The position numbers were made by a program, and so were the translations under genes. Source: Caulobacter henricii (GTDB taxonomy: Bacteria > Pseudomonadota > Alphaproteobacteria > Caulobacterales > Caulobacteraceae). From it: DNA of 64,000 bases. Below are positions 7,627 through 17,404 of the stretch, one piece after another. Under the pieces are notes generated by a model that was given only the letters and a program-made list of their open reading frames with translations, was not told the origin of the DNA and did not search any database. The stretch spans positions 1,426,001 through 1,490,000 of the forward strand of contig NZ_CP013002.1 in assembly GCF_001414055.1 (NCBI RefSeq). The letters are read 5' to 3'. Numbering within the stretch: position 1 is the first letter of the stretch; each line of letters begins with the position of its first letter.

Positions 7627-8745
7627 CTAGGAAGGCTGCGGAGGCGGGCGGATGATGCGCATCGGCGATGGCCGGTCGGCCTCGGTCAGGGGGCGACAGG
7701 GTTGGCCGGACATCATGGTGCCCAGCACCTCACCCATGAGTTCGCCTGCGGGCGGATCATTGTTGGTCAGGACGACCACGGCGGCATCGCGCTCGGGATA
7801 GACCATGAAATAGGCGTTTGCGCCGGGGCGGCCACCACCTTGCCCGATGCGCCAGACTGGACCTCGCTGAGGAAAGACAGCCGCCTTTGTCACGGTGGAA
7901 ACAAAGCTGCTGCCGGCAAGTGCGCGGGCCAGTTTGAGCAGGTCCTCAGCGGTGCTGACCCCATCTCCAGCGGCCGTTGCGGGGAGGGGCGGAAATCCCT
8001 TCATGGGTGCCGGTGTCGCGCGTGGAGGCTCGCCGGGACCGGCCATGCGGGTCAGAGGCTCTGCCGTGTCTCCGGTCGGCTCGAGTGCGGTGCGGGTCAT
8101 GCCAAGGGGGCGGAGAACCTCGGCGTCAACCAGGCCGGAATAGCTGCGGCCGGAAACGGCTTCGATGATCGCGCCGAGGACGAAATAGCCACCGTTTGAG
8201 TATTGCGACTGGGTGCCTGGCACGAAGGCTAGCGGCCGGCTGAGGACCGTCGGCAAAAGATCGCGGTGGCTGCGCGCCCCCAGAACGGCCTCCACGAGAT
8301 CGGGAGTCATCATGGTCGCCGAGAAAACACCGGCGCGATGCTGAAGCAGTTGATTGACGGTGATCACACCAAACTCCGCCGGAAGTTCCGGCAGATAGGT
8401 AGAAATCGGCGCGTCGAGCTGGATCCGCCCTTGGTCGACCAGTCGTGCGATGGCGACCTGGGTGAGCACCTTGCTGACGGAGGCGAGGTGATAACGCTGA
8501 TTGGTCGTTGGCTCCCTGATGCCGTCCGTTGTGCCTGCCACGCGCGTGAAGCGGTTCTCGCCGTCGGCGGCCATGACGATTCCGGCAAAGGGCGTAGCTG
8601 ATGCCTGCGCGGTGAAACAGGCCGGGAGCGCGGCAAAGGCCTCGCTGCCGGACGGGGGATCGGCGGCAAGTGCCGTCGAGGCGGAGTTGGCTAAGGCGAT
8701 CAAGCCAAGGGCACCACCGCCAAAAGTTCTGCGCCCCATCGCCAT
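7627..8745 (-). CDS. Exported serine hydrolase of the beta-lactamase/class C penicillin-binding family
   Basis: A 372-residue protein with a Tat/Sec-like N-terminal signal (MGRRTFGGGALGLIALA, ending near ALA). The SxxK nucleophile motif is LASVSKVLTQVAIARL, with YSNGGYFVLG as the tyrosine motif. A glycine-rich C-terminal segment, IGQGGGRPGANAYF, stands where the KTG/HxG box is expected. The family includes esterases, D-amino peptidases and class C lactamases, so resistance should not be assumed. It is divergent from the helix-turn-helix gene at 8800 with only 54 bases between them, which suggests that protein controls it. Confidence 0.85.
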   Translation of the reverse strand: MAMGRRTFGGGALGLIALANSASTALAADPPSGSEAFAALPACFTAQASATPFAGIVMAADGENRFTRVAGTTDGIREPTTNQRYHLASVSKVLTQVAIARLVDQGRIQLDAPISTYLPELPAEFGVITVNQLLQHRAGVFSATMMTPDLVEAVLGARSHRDLLPTVLSRPLAFVPGTQSQYSNGGYFVLGAIIEAVSGRSYSGLVDAEVLRPLGMTRTALEPTGDTAEPLTRMAGPGEPPRATPAPMKGFPPLPATAAGDGVSTAEDLLKLARALAGSSFVSTVTKAAVFPQRGPVWRIGQGGGRPGANAYFMVYPERDAAVVVLTNNDPPAGELMGEVLGTMMSGQPCRPLTEADRPSPMRIIRPPPQPS

Positions 8746-8799
8746 GTTCGTTCCATTCCTTCTTGTTGTGATGCCGAGATACCCGGATAGCTACTCCTC

Positions 8800-9420
8800 A
8801 TGAAAGATCAGAAGCTGAGTAGACTGGTGGTCACCGATCCGCGGATGGCGGCCGTGTTCACCAACCCCAATCAGCGGCGCATCCTGCTGTGGTTCACCGG
8901 CAGGGCGAGGTCAGCAGGCGAAGCTGCTGTAGCGCTAGGCATGGATCTTCGGCGGCTGCATTATCATCTCGGCCGGATGAAGACGCTGGGACTGATGCGC
9001 GAGGTTGGCCAGATACGGCGCGCGGGCAGGCCGATCAAACTATACCGGGCGGCCGGTGACAGCTTCTTTATCTCGCACGAGGTTGTGGTGAAGGGCTTCG
9101 GTGACGACCTCGCCACGGAACTGCGCAGTAGCCTTGGTGAACAGGTGAGCCGGAGCGGAGGCGGAATTCTGTTCAGGGCCACGGCGGCTGGGTCGGCCCG
9201 AGGACGCATTGTCCGCAGCCGGGGTGAGACGGGCAGCGCCTTTGAGGCGTGGCGTGTCCTGCGGCTGTCGGCCCTTGATCTAGGCACCTTGCAGCAGGAG
9301 CTGAACGCGGTTCTGAACAAGTATCAAAGGCGGAGTAACGCGGATGGCGAGATCTACCTTGTCCATGCCGCCGCCGCGCCGCGGCTGACCAGTCTGCAAG
9401 CCGTCGACAATTCGACTTGA
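8800..9420 (+). CDS. Winged-helix (ArsR-like) transcriptional regulator
   Basis: A 206-residue predicted DNA-binding protein. The winged helix is at about residues 18-85: NPNQRRILLWFTGRARSAGEAAVALGMDLRRLHYHLGRMKTLGLM, then a wing with RRAGRPIKLYRA. The C-terminal half may bind a ligand or dimerise and has no motif I recognise. It lies back to back with the serine hydrolase gene, so a regulatory link is likely from position alone. Confidence 0.75.
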   Translation: MKDQKLSRLVVTDPRMAAVFTNPNQRRILLWFTGRARSAGEAAVALGMDLRRLHYHLGRMKTLGLMREVGQIRRAGRPIKLYRAAGDSFFISHEVVVKGFGDDLATELRSSLGEQVSRSGGGILFRATAAGSARGRIVRSRGETGSAFEAWRVLRLSALDLGTLQQELNAVLNKYQRRSNADGEIYLVHAAAAPRLTSLQAVDNST

Positions 9421-9536
9421 CCCCGAGGCGGCCGCCTGCATGGCCGGTGCGCCAGCCTTTCTCGACCCATGTAGACCCCAGCCGGTGAAGGGCAGTTCGT
9501 CCTGCGCTGGGCAAGGCCGCCCAATGCGACTTTCCA

Positions 9537-10883
9537 CTATCGTTGGCGGTAAAGGGCAAGGTCGATCCCGTGACGATCGACCTTGTCATAGAAGGTCTTG
9601 CGCGGGATGCGCAGCACTTCGAGGGTCGCGCGGATATCGCCTGCCGTTGCGGTCAGGGTGTCCTCGATCACACGCGCCTCATAGGAGGCTACGCGCTCGG
9701 GCAGGGGCGGATGCTCCGCCATAGTGCTGGAGTCAGCCTCGTCAGCCAGTCCCAGTGCCACGCGCTGGGCATAATGCGCCAGTTCCCGGATATTTCCGGG
9801 CCAGCTGTGATTGTGCAGCCGCCAGCGCATCTGGTCGGTGACAACCGGCTGAGGACCGTCCAGTCGCTCACAGGCTCGGGCCAGAAAATGGGCAAACAGC
9901 AAGGGAATATCGTCGCGCCGCTCGCGGAGGGGCGGGATGCGCAGGCGCACGACATCGAGGCGATGGAAAAGGTCCGCCCGAAACAGCCCGCCTGATACGG
10001 CCTCGGAGAGGTCTGACTTGACGGATGCCACGACGCGCAGGTCCAGGGTCTGGACCTGGTTGGAGCCCAGCGGCGTGATCTCGCGTTCTTCCAGAACCCG
10101 CAGGAACTTGCCCTGAGCTTCGAGGGGCAGGGTCTCGATTTCGTCGAGAAAGAGCGTACCCCGGTCGGCCTGCTGGATGCGGCCGACCCGTTGCCGAACC
10201 GCCCCGTCAAAAGCGCCCAGTTCGTGACCGAAAAGCTCGCTATTGAGCGCGGCGGAGGGGAGGGCTGCGCAGTCGACAGCGACAAAAGCGCGATGGCACC
10301 GGCGTCCCCAGTTGTGCAGGGCGCGGGCGGCCAGTTCCTTGCCAACGCCGGTCTCGCCCTCGAGCAAGACGTCGACATCGGCATTGGCCAGCTGACGGAG
10401 GGTGGCGCGAAGGCGGTCCATGATCGGCGTCTGGCCGATCAGTGGCCAGTCGGTCTTGGCACTCTCGGCAGTGCTGCGAAGAAGACGATTGTCCAGAACC
10501 AGCCGACGCTTCTCCAGAGCGCGGCGGATGCTGGCTACCAGTCGTTCTGGACCATAGGGCTTGGCTACGAAGTCATAGACCCCTGCCTGCAGGGCCTCGA
10601 CCGCTTCGGCGATGTCGCCATGGCCGGTCACAAGGATCACGGGAAGGTCGGGGTCTTCATCCTTGAGCTTCTGAAAAAGCTGCCGGCCATCCATGCGCGG
10701 CATCCGGATATCGCTGACGACCGCGCCCGGGAAGTCGCGCCCCAGAACTCGCAGCGCGGCCTCGGCCGAGCTGAAGGCCAGGACCTCGAAGCCGGCCAGT
10801 TGCAGCGCCTGGACATTGGCGGCGCGCAAGTCGTTGTCGTCGTCAATGAAGGCTACCTTGTTGACGGGGACATCAGGGATCAT
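9537..10883 (-). CDS. dctD: DctD-type response regulator with AAA+ sigma-54 activator domain (variant GAFTGA loop)
   Basis: A 448-residue cytoplasmic regulator. The receiver domain (about 1-125) has DDD, SDIRMPRMDG and the KP loop. The AAA+ domain (about 145-380) has Walker A EGETGVGKE, Walker B TLFLDEIETL and RADLFHRLDVVRLRIPPLRERRDDIP. The Fis-type helix-turn-helix is at the C-terminus (ATLEVLRIPRKTFYDKVDRHG). The sigma-54 contact loop normally reads GAFTGA; here it is GAFDGA (residues 223-228, Asp at 226). Its start overlaps the dctB stop by 4 bases. With dctB and dctA beside it, C4-dicarboxylate control is the natural role. Confidence 0.88.
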   Translation of the reverse strand: MIPDVPVNKVAFIDDDNDLRAANVQALQLAGFEVLAFSSAEAALRVLGRDFPGAVVSDIRMPRMDGRQLFQKLKDEDPDLPVILVTGHGDIAEAVEALQAGVYDFVAKPYGPERLVASIRRALEKRRLVLDNRLLRSTAESAKTDWPLIGQTPIMDRLRATLRQLANADVDVLLEGETGVGKELAARALHNWGRRCHRAFVAVDCAALPSAALNSELFGHELGAFDGAVRQRVGRIQQADRGTLFLDEIETLPLEAQGKFLRVLEEREITPLGSNQVQTLDLRVVASVKSDLSEAVSGGLFRADLFHRLDVVRLRIPPLRERRDDIPLLFAHFLARACERLDGPQPVVTDQMRWRLHNHSWPGNIRELAHYAQRVALGLADEADSSTMAEHPPLPERVASYEARVIEDTLTATAGDIRATLEVLRIPRKTFYDKVDRHGIDLALYRQR

Positions 10884-12706
10884 TTGGCTTTCCGAAGCGT
10901 GATGGCGAAGACCGCGCCGGGTGAATTCGCGGGCTCCAGGGTCAGCTCGCCGCCAAACTCGGCCACAATGTCGCGCGAGATCACAAGGCCAAGGCCCAGG
11001 CCTCGAAGCTTTGTGGTGGCGAACGGAATAAACAGGGTCGCCGCAGTGCCCTGACTGACCCCGGGGCCGTTATCGGACACCAGCAAACGGACCAGACCGC
11101 GCCGCAAGACGACCCTGAGCGTGATGCGCGGGGTTGCGGTACCTTCCAGGGCCTCAACGGCATTCTGCAGCAGATTGACCAGTACCTGTTCGAGTCGAAA
11201 GCGCTCGGCCAAAACGCGCTGGTCTTCCAGGTCGCCGAGACGATCAATCGTGACCCCGTGTTGGCGCAGGCGTGCCCCCATCAACAACAAGGCCCCATCA
11301 ATGGCGTCGCCCAGGCGCATGGACTGAGGCGGTGCGTTGGTTTTGCGGGCAAAGGAGCGCAGCTCGTTGGTGATCACGCCGATGCGTTCGGTCAGGGACG
11401 AGATCTGGCCAAGGTTTTCGCGCGCGGGACCCGGCTGCTGGCGATCCAGGAAGACGGCGGCATTGTCGGCATAGGCGCGGATGGCGGCGACGGGCTGGTT
11501 GATTTCGTGGGCCACGCCTGCAGCGATCTGGCCCAGCGTCGCCAGCTTGTTGGACTGCACCAGCTCATCCTGCATCAGCTGGACGTGGGCCTGCGCACGG
11601 TGTCGCTCATCCATTTCGACGAGCAGCTGGTCATTGGCCCGACGAAGCTCGGCGGTGCGATCCTCCACCCGGCCTTCCAGTTCGATGCGGGCTGCCTCCT
11701 GCCGCGCAGTCCGGGCAGCCGATAGGCCCCTCCAGCGCAAGAGGGCCGCGCAGATCCCGGTCAGCACCACGGCCATGGTGAAGGCCAATACTCGCGCCGC
11801 CGTCATCGCCGTCTGCAGCGCAGGACCGGTCGGGGTCAAGGTGAACACCGTCCATCCCGAGGCTCCCACTGGTGTACTTGCCGCCATGAAGCGCGTGGAT
11901 GACATCCTTGGCGCGCTCCCGTTCACCAGGGTGGGCTTGCCCCCTGCCACCAGGTTGTCGCTCAGGGGCAGCGAGGAGAAAGCTGCTTCGCCAAACTGGT
12001 GACTGGCGCGCAAGGCGTCCTTGGTCTTGGCGGAAAGGGGGGCAAGCATGGCAAACCGCCAGTCTGGCACGCTGGTCACCAGCACCACACCGTCCGGGTC
12101 TGCGACGAAAGCAGGCTCCGAGGCCGACCAGTCCTGCTCCAGGGCCTCAAACTCAACTTTCACCACGACCACGCCGGCGACCCCCACCGCGTCATTGACC
12201 CGGCGCGACATGAAAAGACCCGGCCGCCGACTGACCGTGCCCAGGGCAAAGAGCTCGGCAACGCCTGAGCGCATGGCGTCCTGGTAATAGGGTCGAAAGC
12301 CATAGTGAGAGCCGACGAAGCTGGTCGGTCTGCGCCAATTGCTGGCGGCAATGGTCATGCCCTTGTCGTCCAGCACATAGATCACTGCGGCCCCTGTGCC
12401 CTGGCTCAGGGTCTCCAGTTTGCGATTGAGGGCGTCGATGCGAGCGGGTTCCAAATTGCGCAGGGTCGAGGCGACGTCGGGGTCCTGGGCCAGCACGAAG
12501 GGCAGGGAGCGGTACTTCGCCAGCTCGCTGCGAAGGACCGCCGCGTGCAATACGGCCGAAGAATGGGCCTGCCGCGCCAGATCCTGACTGACACGCCGGC
12601 CGGCCAGTTGTCCGGACGACAGGGTTGCGATGATGGTCATGGCGGCCGCGGCTGCCAGGAAGAGCATCCAGCGTCGGACTACCGGATCTTTTAGCCGGCC
12701 CCTCAA
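10880..12706 (-). CDS. dctB: DctB-type C4-dicarboxylate sensor histidine kinase
   Basis: A membrane kinase of about 608 residues. The first transmembrane helix (WMLFLAAAAAMTIIATL) is followed by a double-Cache-like periplasmic sensor (YVLDDKGMTIAASNW, SHYGFRPYYQDAM, GLFMSRRV). A second helix (VLAFTMAVVLTGICAALL), a coiled-coil linker, the His box GQIAAGVAHEINQPVAAIRAY and the ATPase domain (NLLQNAVEAL, DNGPGV, GLGLGLVISRDI) follow. I prefer the TTG at 12706: GGGAG lies 2 bases upstream and the inverted repeat at 12731-12756 then falls outside the gene. An ATG at 12790 would give 636 residues. An even longer open frame would run into dctA and is not credible. Confidence 0.85.
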   Translation of the reverse strand: MRGRLKDPVVRRWMLFLAAAAAMTIIATLSSGQLAGRRVSQDLARQAHSSAVLHAAVLRSELAKYRSLPFVLAQDPDVASTLRNLEPARIDALNRKLETLSQGTGAAVIYVLDDKGMTIAASNWRRPTSFVGSHYGFRPYYQDAMRSGVAELFALGTVSRRPGLFMSRRVNDAVGVAGVVVVKVEFEALEQDWSASEPAFVADPDGVVLVTSVPDWRFAMLAPLSAKTKDALRASHQFGEAAFSSLPLSDNLVAGGKPTLVNGSAPRMSSTRFMAASTPVGASGWTVFTLTPTGPALQTAMTAARVLAFTMAVVLTGICAALLRWRGLSAARTARQEAARIELEGRVEDRTAELRRANDQLLVEMDERHRAQAHVQLMQDELVQSNKLATLGQIAAGVAHEINQPVAAIRAYADNAAVFLDRQQPGPARENLGQISSLTERIGVITNELRSFARKTNAPPQSMRLGDAIDGALLLMGARLRQHGVTIDRLGDLEDQRVLAERFRLEQVLVNLLQNAVEALEGTATPRITLRVVLRRGLVRLLVSDNGPGVSQGTAATLFIPFATTKLRGLGLGLVISRDIVAEFGGELTLEPANSPGAVFAITLRKAK

Positions 12707-12730
12707 GACTCCCGGAGACGCCTTGGTCCT

Positions 12731-12756
12731 GTTTTGTGCGGATTTTCGCACAAAAC
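12731..12756. promoter_or_regulatory. Perfect inverted repeat GTTTTGTGCG-N6-CGCACAAAAC, candidate DctD site
   Basis: Two perfect 10-bp arms are separated by GATTTT, between dctB and the divergent dctA and about 209 bases before the dctA start. The GTGCGG core resembles what I recall of rhizobial DctD upstream activating sites. The distance suits an enhancer-type activator. I found no convincing sigma-54 -24/-12 promoter between this site and dctA. Confidence 0.5.
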
Positions 12757-12964
12757 CATGAAGCTTGAGGCGGAAATGCGCTCGCTCCATAGGGCCCGTT
12801 TCCGGGGTTTTTGCCGAAAAATCTTTTGCGGACAATGGAATACGAAACTCGCGTGATTTGCTTGCGCCAAGGCTGGCGACAAATGATCGTCCTTTAAGGC
12901 TCCGGTACCAAGGGGCTTCAAGGGACGGAAGCGCGACCGCATTGGGTCGCAGGGCAAAGCAAAC

Positions 12965-14296
12965 ATGCGTATCGACTCGACCATGCCGGCTCCACGAAAG
13001 GGCCTCCATCGGCAGCTCTATGCCCAGGTGCTTGTCGCGATCGTCCTCGGTGCCGCGATCGGCCATTTCTGGCCTCAGATCGGCGAGAGTCTGAAGCCCC
13101 TTGGCGATGCCTTCATCAAGTTGGTGAAGATGGTCATTGCGCCGGTGATCTTCCTGACGGTGGTGACCGGCATCGCCGGAATGCGCGATCTGGACAAGGT
13201 CGGCCGGGTGGCCGCCAAGGCCTTCACCTATTTCTTCTTCTTCTCGACCCTCGCCCTGATCCTGGGGATGGTCGTCGCCAACCTGGTGCATCCTGGCGCC
13301 GGAATGAACATCGATCCAGCCAGCCTCGATGCCGGTAAGGTCGCCAGCTATGCGTCCAAGGCACACGATCAGTCGATCGTCGGCTTCCTGATGCACATCA
13401 TCCCCGACACCGTGGTCAGCGCCTTCGCCGACGGCGAGATCCTGCAGGTGCTGTTCGTCTCGATCCTCTTTGGCCTGTCCCTGGCCATGGTTGGTGAGCC
13501 GGCCAAGCCGGTGGTCGATTTCCTGGAAAGCGTTGCCCAGGCCTTTTTCAAGCTCGTCCACATCGTCATGCAGGCCGCGCCGATCGGGGCCTTCGGTGCC
13601 TTCGCTTTCACCATCGGCAAGTTTGGTCTTGGCTCCATCGCCAATCTGGCCGGCCTGGTGGCGACCTTCTACCTGACCTCGTTCCTGTTTGTTGTCGTGG
13701 TGCTGGGCCTGGTGGCCTCGGCCAACGGCTTCTCGATTTTCCGCCTCATCCGCTACCTTCGCGCTGAGATCCTCCTGGTGCTGGGAACCAGTTCGTCAGA
13801 GGCCGCCCTGCCCAGTCTGATCGAGAAACTGGAAAAGGCCGGCTGTGCCAAGTCCGTGGTCGGGCTTGTGGTGCCCACCGGCTATTCGTTCAATCTGGAC
13901 GGCACCAATATCTATATGACCCTGGCGGCGCTGTTCATTGCGCAGGCCTGCAATGTGCCCCTGACGATTGGCGACCAACTGTTGCTGCTGGGTGTGGCCA
14001 TGATCAGCTCCAAGGGCGCGGCCGGCGTCACCGGTGCCGGGTTCATTACACTCGCGGCCACGCTGTCGGTGGTGCCCTCGGTGCCCGTGGCCGGAATGGC
14101 CCTGATCCTGGGCGTTGACCGGTTCATGTCCGAGTGCCGGGCCCTGACCAATTTCATCGGCAATGCCGTCGCTACCGTTGTGGTCTCGCGCTGGGAAAAG
14201 GCCCTCGACACCGAACAATTGAAGATCGCCCTGAGCGGGTCCGGCGATGTGTTGCCTTCCGCGCAAGCGGGTCCTGACGCGGCGCCAGCACCTTAG
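12965..14296 (+). CDS. dctA: C4-dicarboxylate:cation symporter DctA
   Basis: A 443-residue inner-membrane importer of succinate, fumarate and malate, of the dicarboxylate/amino acid:cation symporter family. It has the N-terminal [19 protein letters not shown] helix, [20 protein letters not shown], the [11 protein letters not shown] hairpin-1 serine motif, [16 protein letters not shown] in helix 7 and [14 protein letters not shown] in hairpin 2. Length matches E. coli DctA (428). It is divergent from dctBD. The TonB receptor gene starts 37 bases downstream, so the two are probably one transcript. Confidence 0.95.
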   Translation: MRIDSTMPAPRKGLHRQLYAQVLVAIVLGAAIGHFWPQIGESLKPLGDAFIKLVKMVIAPVIFLTVVTGIAGMRDLDKVGRVAAKAFTYFFFFSTLALILGMVVANLVHPGAGMNIDPASLDAGKVASYASKAHDQSIVGFLMHIIPDTVVSAFADGEILQVLFVSILFGLSLAMVGEPAKPVVDFLESVAQAFFKLVHIVMQAAPIGAFGAFAFTIGKFGLGSIANLAGLVATFYLTSFLFVVVVLGLVASANGFSIFRLIRYLRAEILLVLGTSSSEAALPSLIEKLEKAGCAKSVVGLVVPTGYSFNLDGTNIYMTLAALFIAQACNVPLTIGDQLLLLGVAMISSKGAAGVTGAGFITLAATLSVVPSVPVAGMALILGVDRFMSECRALTNFIGNAVATVVVSRWEKALDTEQLKIALSGSGDVLPSAQAGPDAAPAP

Positions 14297-14333
14297 ATTT
14301 CAACAATAAAAACAAGAATGTAGGGGAGTTTCT

Positions 14334-17300
14334 ATGCAAACCAAGTTTCGTAACAGCTTGATCCAGGGCGTCGCATTCGCTGCCCTGCTGTCGACCGCCG
14401 CCTACGCTCAGCCGGCCACATCCGGCGAAGACGCCGTCAAGGTCGAGGAGATCGTCGTCGTTGGCAGCCAGATCAAGGGTGCCAAGACGACCGCCTCGCT
14501 GCCGGTCACGGTGATGGACAATAGTCAGATCATCGCCACGGGCGCGGTGTCGGGCGATGACCTGTTCCGGTCCATTCCGATCATGGGCGATGTGTTCATC
14601 AACCCCAGCAACGCGGCCCAGACGAGCAATTCGACGCGGGGCGATGTCAATTCGATCAATCTGCGCAGCCTGGGCGTCGGCAACACTCTGGTGCTGCTCA
14701 ACGGCCGTCGCCTGGTGTCACATCCGACCAGCCAGTCGTCGGGCACTGTCCCGCTCCTGGGCTACAATGCCAACGCCATCCCTACCGCCAATCTAGAACG
14801 CCTTGAGATCCTGCGCGATGGCGCTGCGGCCATCTATGGTGCCGACGCGGTCGCCGGTGTGGTCAACACCGTGCTGCAAAGTGACTTCGACGGCCTGACG
14901 GTCGACGCGCAGTATGGCTGGGCCGAAGGAACCCACCGCAAGGAGTACAGCAGCAACATCTACGGCGGAAAGAACTTCGCCGATGGCCGCGGCAACATCT
15001 CGATCAACGCCAATTTCACCGAGCGCACGGCTCAACGGCCCAGCGACCGGCCCTATACCGCCAACCAGGATCTGCGGCCGCTGTTTGCCGGCTTTACGGC
15101 TTTTGCGGGCAGCGCAGCGCCCGATAACCGGGGCAACCAGAACTCGTTTGCCAATTTCACCGTGGTCGGCGCTGGCGGCATAGTCAGGCAGGGCACGACG
15201 GCGCTCACGACGGCGGCCGGCGCAGGTCACATCCAGCCGAACAACATTGTTGGCTGTGGGGCCCAACTGAGCAACGGCCTTTGCCTGGGGTCAGGCAATC
15301 TGGCCACCGCAAGCACGGCCAACTTCCTGCGCTATAACGCGCCGCAGAACGACGCCATCACTGTCGCACCGAAGATCAGCCGCCAGAACGTCTTCTTCAA
15401 CGGCCATTTCGACATCAGCGAGACCCTGACCGCCTATGGCGAGCTTGGTTACTACCATGCGCAGTCCGAAGCTCTCACGACCCAGGGCACGAGCCTGGTG
15501 GCGATCGGTGTGCCGGCCAGTAACTACTTCAACCCCTTTGGCATTGCTGTGTTCGCCAATGGACAGGTCAATCCGAACCGGCTCGCCAATCTGTCGACCA
15601 ATGTGCCCGCAACAGGCCGGGCGGTGACCTTCACCAACTATCGCTTCAATGATCTGGGTCCCAACAAGGTTGAGGTCGAGAACTATCAGACCCGCTTCCT
15701 GGCTGGCCTGAAGGGGGAGAAGTCCGGGTTCAATTGGGATTCTGCGATCCTCTATTCCAAGGCCGATGCCAAGGACGAGTCCGATGGGATCGATAGCAAG
15801 CAGCTCGCCGCCCAACTGGCGCTCTCGACGCCCGATGCCTACAATCCCTTCAACGGCGGTTGCCTTGACGGGGAGGGCGGGCGCGACTGTACGCCCAGCT
15901 CCAAGGCCGCTTTGGATGCCATTCGCTTCCGTCTGAAGCGTCATTCGACCACGACCCTGACCCTGGCCGATTTCAAGGTTTCCAAGCCTGACTTGCTGAC
16001 CATTTGGGCCGGTGATGTCGGTGTCGCCGCAGGTGTGGAGTTCCGTCACGAAACCCAGCAGGATCGCCGAGATCCGCAGGTGGATGGTCGGACGCCCTTT
16101 ACCGATCCGGTCACAGGTCTGACCAGCAACAGCAATGTCACGGGCGTCAACGACACACCCAGCACCAAGGGCTCGCGCGATGTCGGCTCGGCCTTCATCG
16201 AGTTCGCCCTGCCGCTGGTCTCGCCCGAGATGAACATCCCGCTTGTGCGTCGCATCGACGTGCAACTGGCTGGGCGCATGGAAGAGTACAGCGACTTTGG
16301 TTCCGTCGCCAAACCGAAGGTTGCCTTCGCCTGGGATGTCGTCGACGGCCTGAGGGTGCGGGGCTCCTGGCAGCAGGGTTTCAGAGCGCCAAATCTTGAG
16401 ACCACCAACCCCTTCAGCTATGCGCGGACCAATACCGTCACCGACTACTATCGTTGCGAAGCCGACCTGAAGGCAGGCCGGATCGCCACCTTCGGTGCCT
16501 GCTCGCGCGGCGTCGGCATTCGCTTTACGACGGCGGGCAATCCCAAGCTCAAGGCCGAGGAAAGCGAGAGCTATTCGGTGGGGCTCGTGTTGCAGCCGAC
16601 CTTTATTCCTGAACGCTTTGGACGCTTCACCTTCACGGCGGATCGGTGGCAGATCGAGCAGGAGGGCATTGTCGGAACCCTGGGTTCGCGCAACATCGCC
16701 GTGCAGGACTACCTGGCCCGCCTGAGTGGAGCCAGCAACGAGAATGTCATCCGCGCGGCGCCGACGGTTGATGATGTCGCCTTCTTTGCGGGTACGGGCC
16801 TGGCCCCGGTCGGCCAGATCCTCGAGATCCGCGACCAGTTCAAGAACCTTCAGCCCCAGACGGTCAGTGGTGTTGATCTTGGCCTGGACTGGAACCTGCG
16901 CACCAAGTCTTACGGTCGCTTCTCGGTCAATATCGACGCCAGCTATATGGACAAGTTCAGCCAGGAACTGGCCCCGCCGATCCAGGCTCTTTTTGACGCG
17001 CGCGCGGCTGGAAAGATCAACCCGGCCACGCCGCTGTCCGATCCGAGCGACCTGCTGCGCAAGAACGGCAAGCCGGAATGGAAGGGGTCGAGCACGATGA
17101 CCTGGCGCGACGGTCCCTATCAGATCGGCGCTTCGGTCCTCTACACCAGCTCGATGCAGGACACCGATCTGCTGGCGGTTGACGGCACGCCCTGGAGGGT
17201 CAAGTCCCTGACGACGGCCAACCTCTATGCCCAGTATCGCTTCCAGTCCGAAGGGCTGCTTTCGGAGACCCGTCTGCGCTTGGGTGCCCGCAACATCTTC

Positions 17301-17396
17301 GACAAGGATCCTCCCCTGTCGTCTAGCGGCTATATTGGATCGATCTACAACCCCTATGCTCGCTACTGGTATCTCAACGTCAGCAAGTCGTTTTAA
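14334..17396 (+). CDS. TonB-dependent outer-membrane receptor in the dct unit
   Basis: A 1,020-residue outer-membrane transporter. The signal peptide ends in AYAQP and is followed by the TonB-box region VEEIVVVGSQI. The plug domain is at about 45-170 (INLRSLGVGNTLVLLNGRRL, LERLEILRDGAAAIYGADAVAGVVN). The 22-strand barrel ends with the aromatic C-terminus YWYLNVSKSF. GGGGAG precedes the ATG. Placement between dctA and an exported hydrolase suggests import of a compound that yields a C4-dicarboxylate; this is inference. It is longer than a typical siderophore receptor and resembles the large proteobacterial receptors for organic nutrients. Confidence 0.92.
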   Translation: MQTKFRNSLIQGVAFAALLSTAAYAQPATSGEDAVKVEEIVVVGSQIKGAKTTASLPVTVMDNSQIIATGAVSGDDLFRSIPIMGDVFINPSNAAQTSNSTRGDVNSINLRSLGVGNTLVLLNGRRLVSHPTSQSSGTVPLLGYNANAIPTANLERLEILRDGAAAIYGADAVAGVVNTVLQSDFDGLTVDAQYGWAEGTHRKEYSSNIYGGKNFADGRGNISINANFTERTAQRPSDRPYTANQDLRPLFAGFTAFAGSAAPDNRGNQNSFANFTVVGAGGIVRQGTTALTTAAGAGHIQPNNIVGCGAQLSNGLCLGSGNLATASTANFLRYNAPQNDAITVAPKISRQNVFFNGHFDISETLTAYGELGYYHAQSEALTTQGTSLVAIGVPASNYFNPFGIAVFANGQVNPNRLANLSTNVPATGRAVTFTNYRFNDLGPNKVEVENYQTRFLAGLKGEKSGFNWDSAILYSKADAKDESDGIDSKQLAAQLALSTPDAYNPFNGGCLDGEGGRDCTPSSKAALDAIRFRLKRHSTTTLTLADFKVSKPDLLTIWAGDVGVAAGVEFRHETQQDRRDPQVDGRTPFTDPVTGLTSNSNVTGVNDTPSTKGSRDVGSAFIEFALPLVSPEMNIPLVRRIDVQLAGRMEEYSDFGSVAKPKVAFAWDVVDGLRVRGSWQQGFRAPNLETTNPFSYARTNTVTDYYRCEADLKAGRIATFGACSRGVGIRFTTAGNPKLKAEESESYSVGLVLQPTFIPERFGRFTFTADRWQIEQEGIVGTLGSRNIAVQDYLARLSGASNENVIRAAPTVDDVAFFAGTGLAPVGQILEIRDQFKNLQPQTVSGVDLGLDWNLRTKSYGRFSVNIDASYMDKFSQELAPPIQALFDARAAGKINPATPLSDPSDLLRKNGKPEWKGSSTMTWRDGPYQIGASVLYTSSMQDTDLLAVDGTPWRVKSLTTANLYAQYRFQSEGLLSETRLRLGARNIFDKDPPLSSSGYIGSIYNPYARYWYLNVSKSF

Positions 17397-17404
17397 GGCT
17401 TGAG

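Noticed and set aside
12926..12942. Possible sigma-54 promoter before dctA
   Set aside because: Only the GG-N10-GC spacing matches (12927-12940); the flanking bases do not fit TGGCAC-N5-TTGC. Too weak to report as a promoter.
12791..13561. A much longer N-terminus for DctB
   Set aside because: The open frame continues into the start of dctA on the opposite strand, but its sequence is low-complexity antisense of dctA and has no domain. Conserved DctB features begin only after about 12706.
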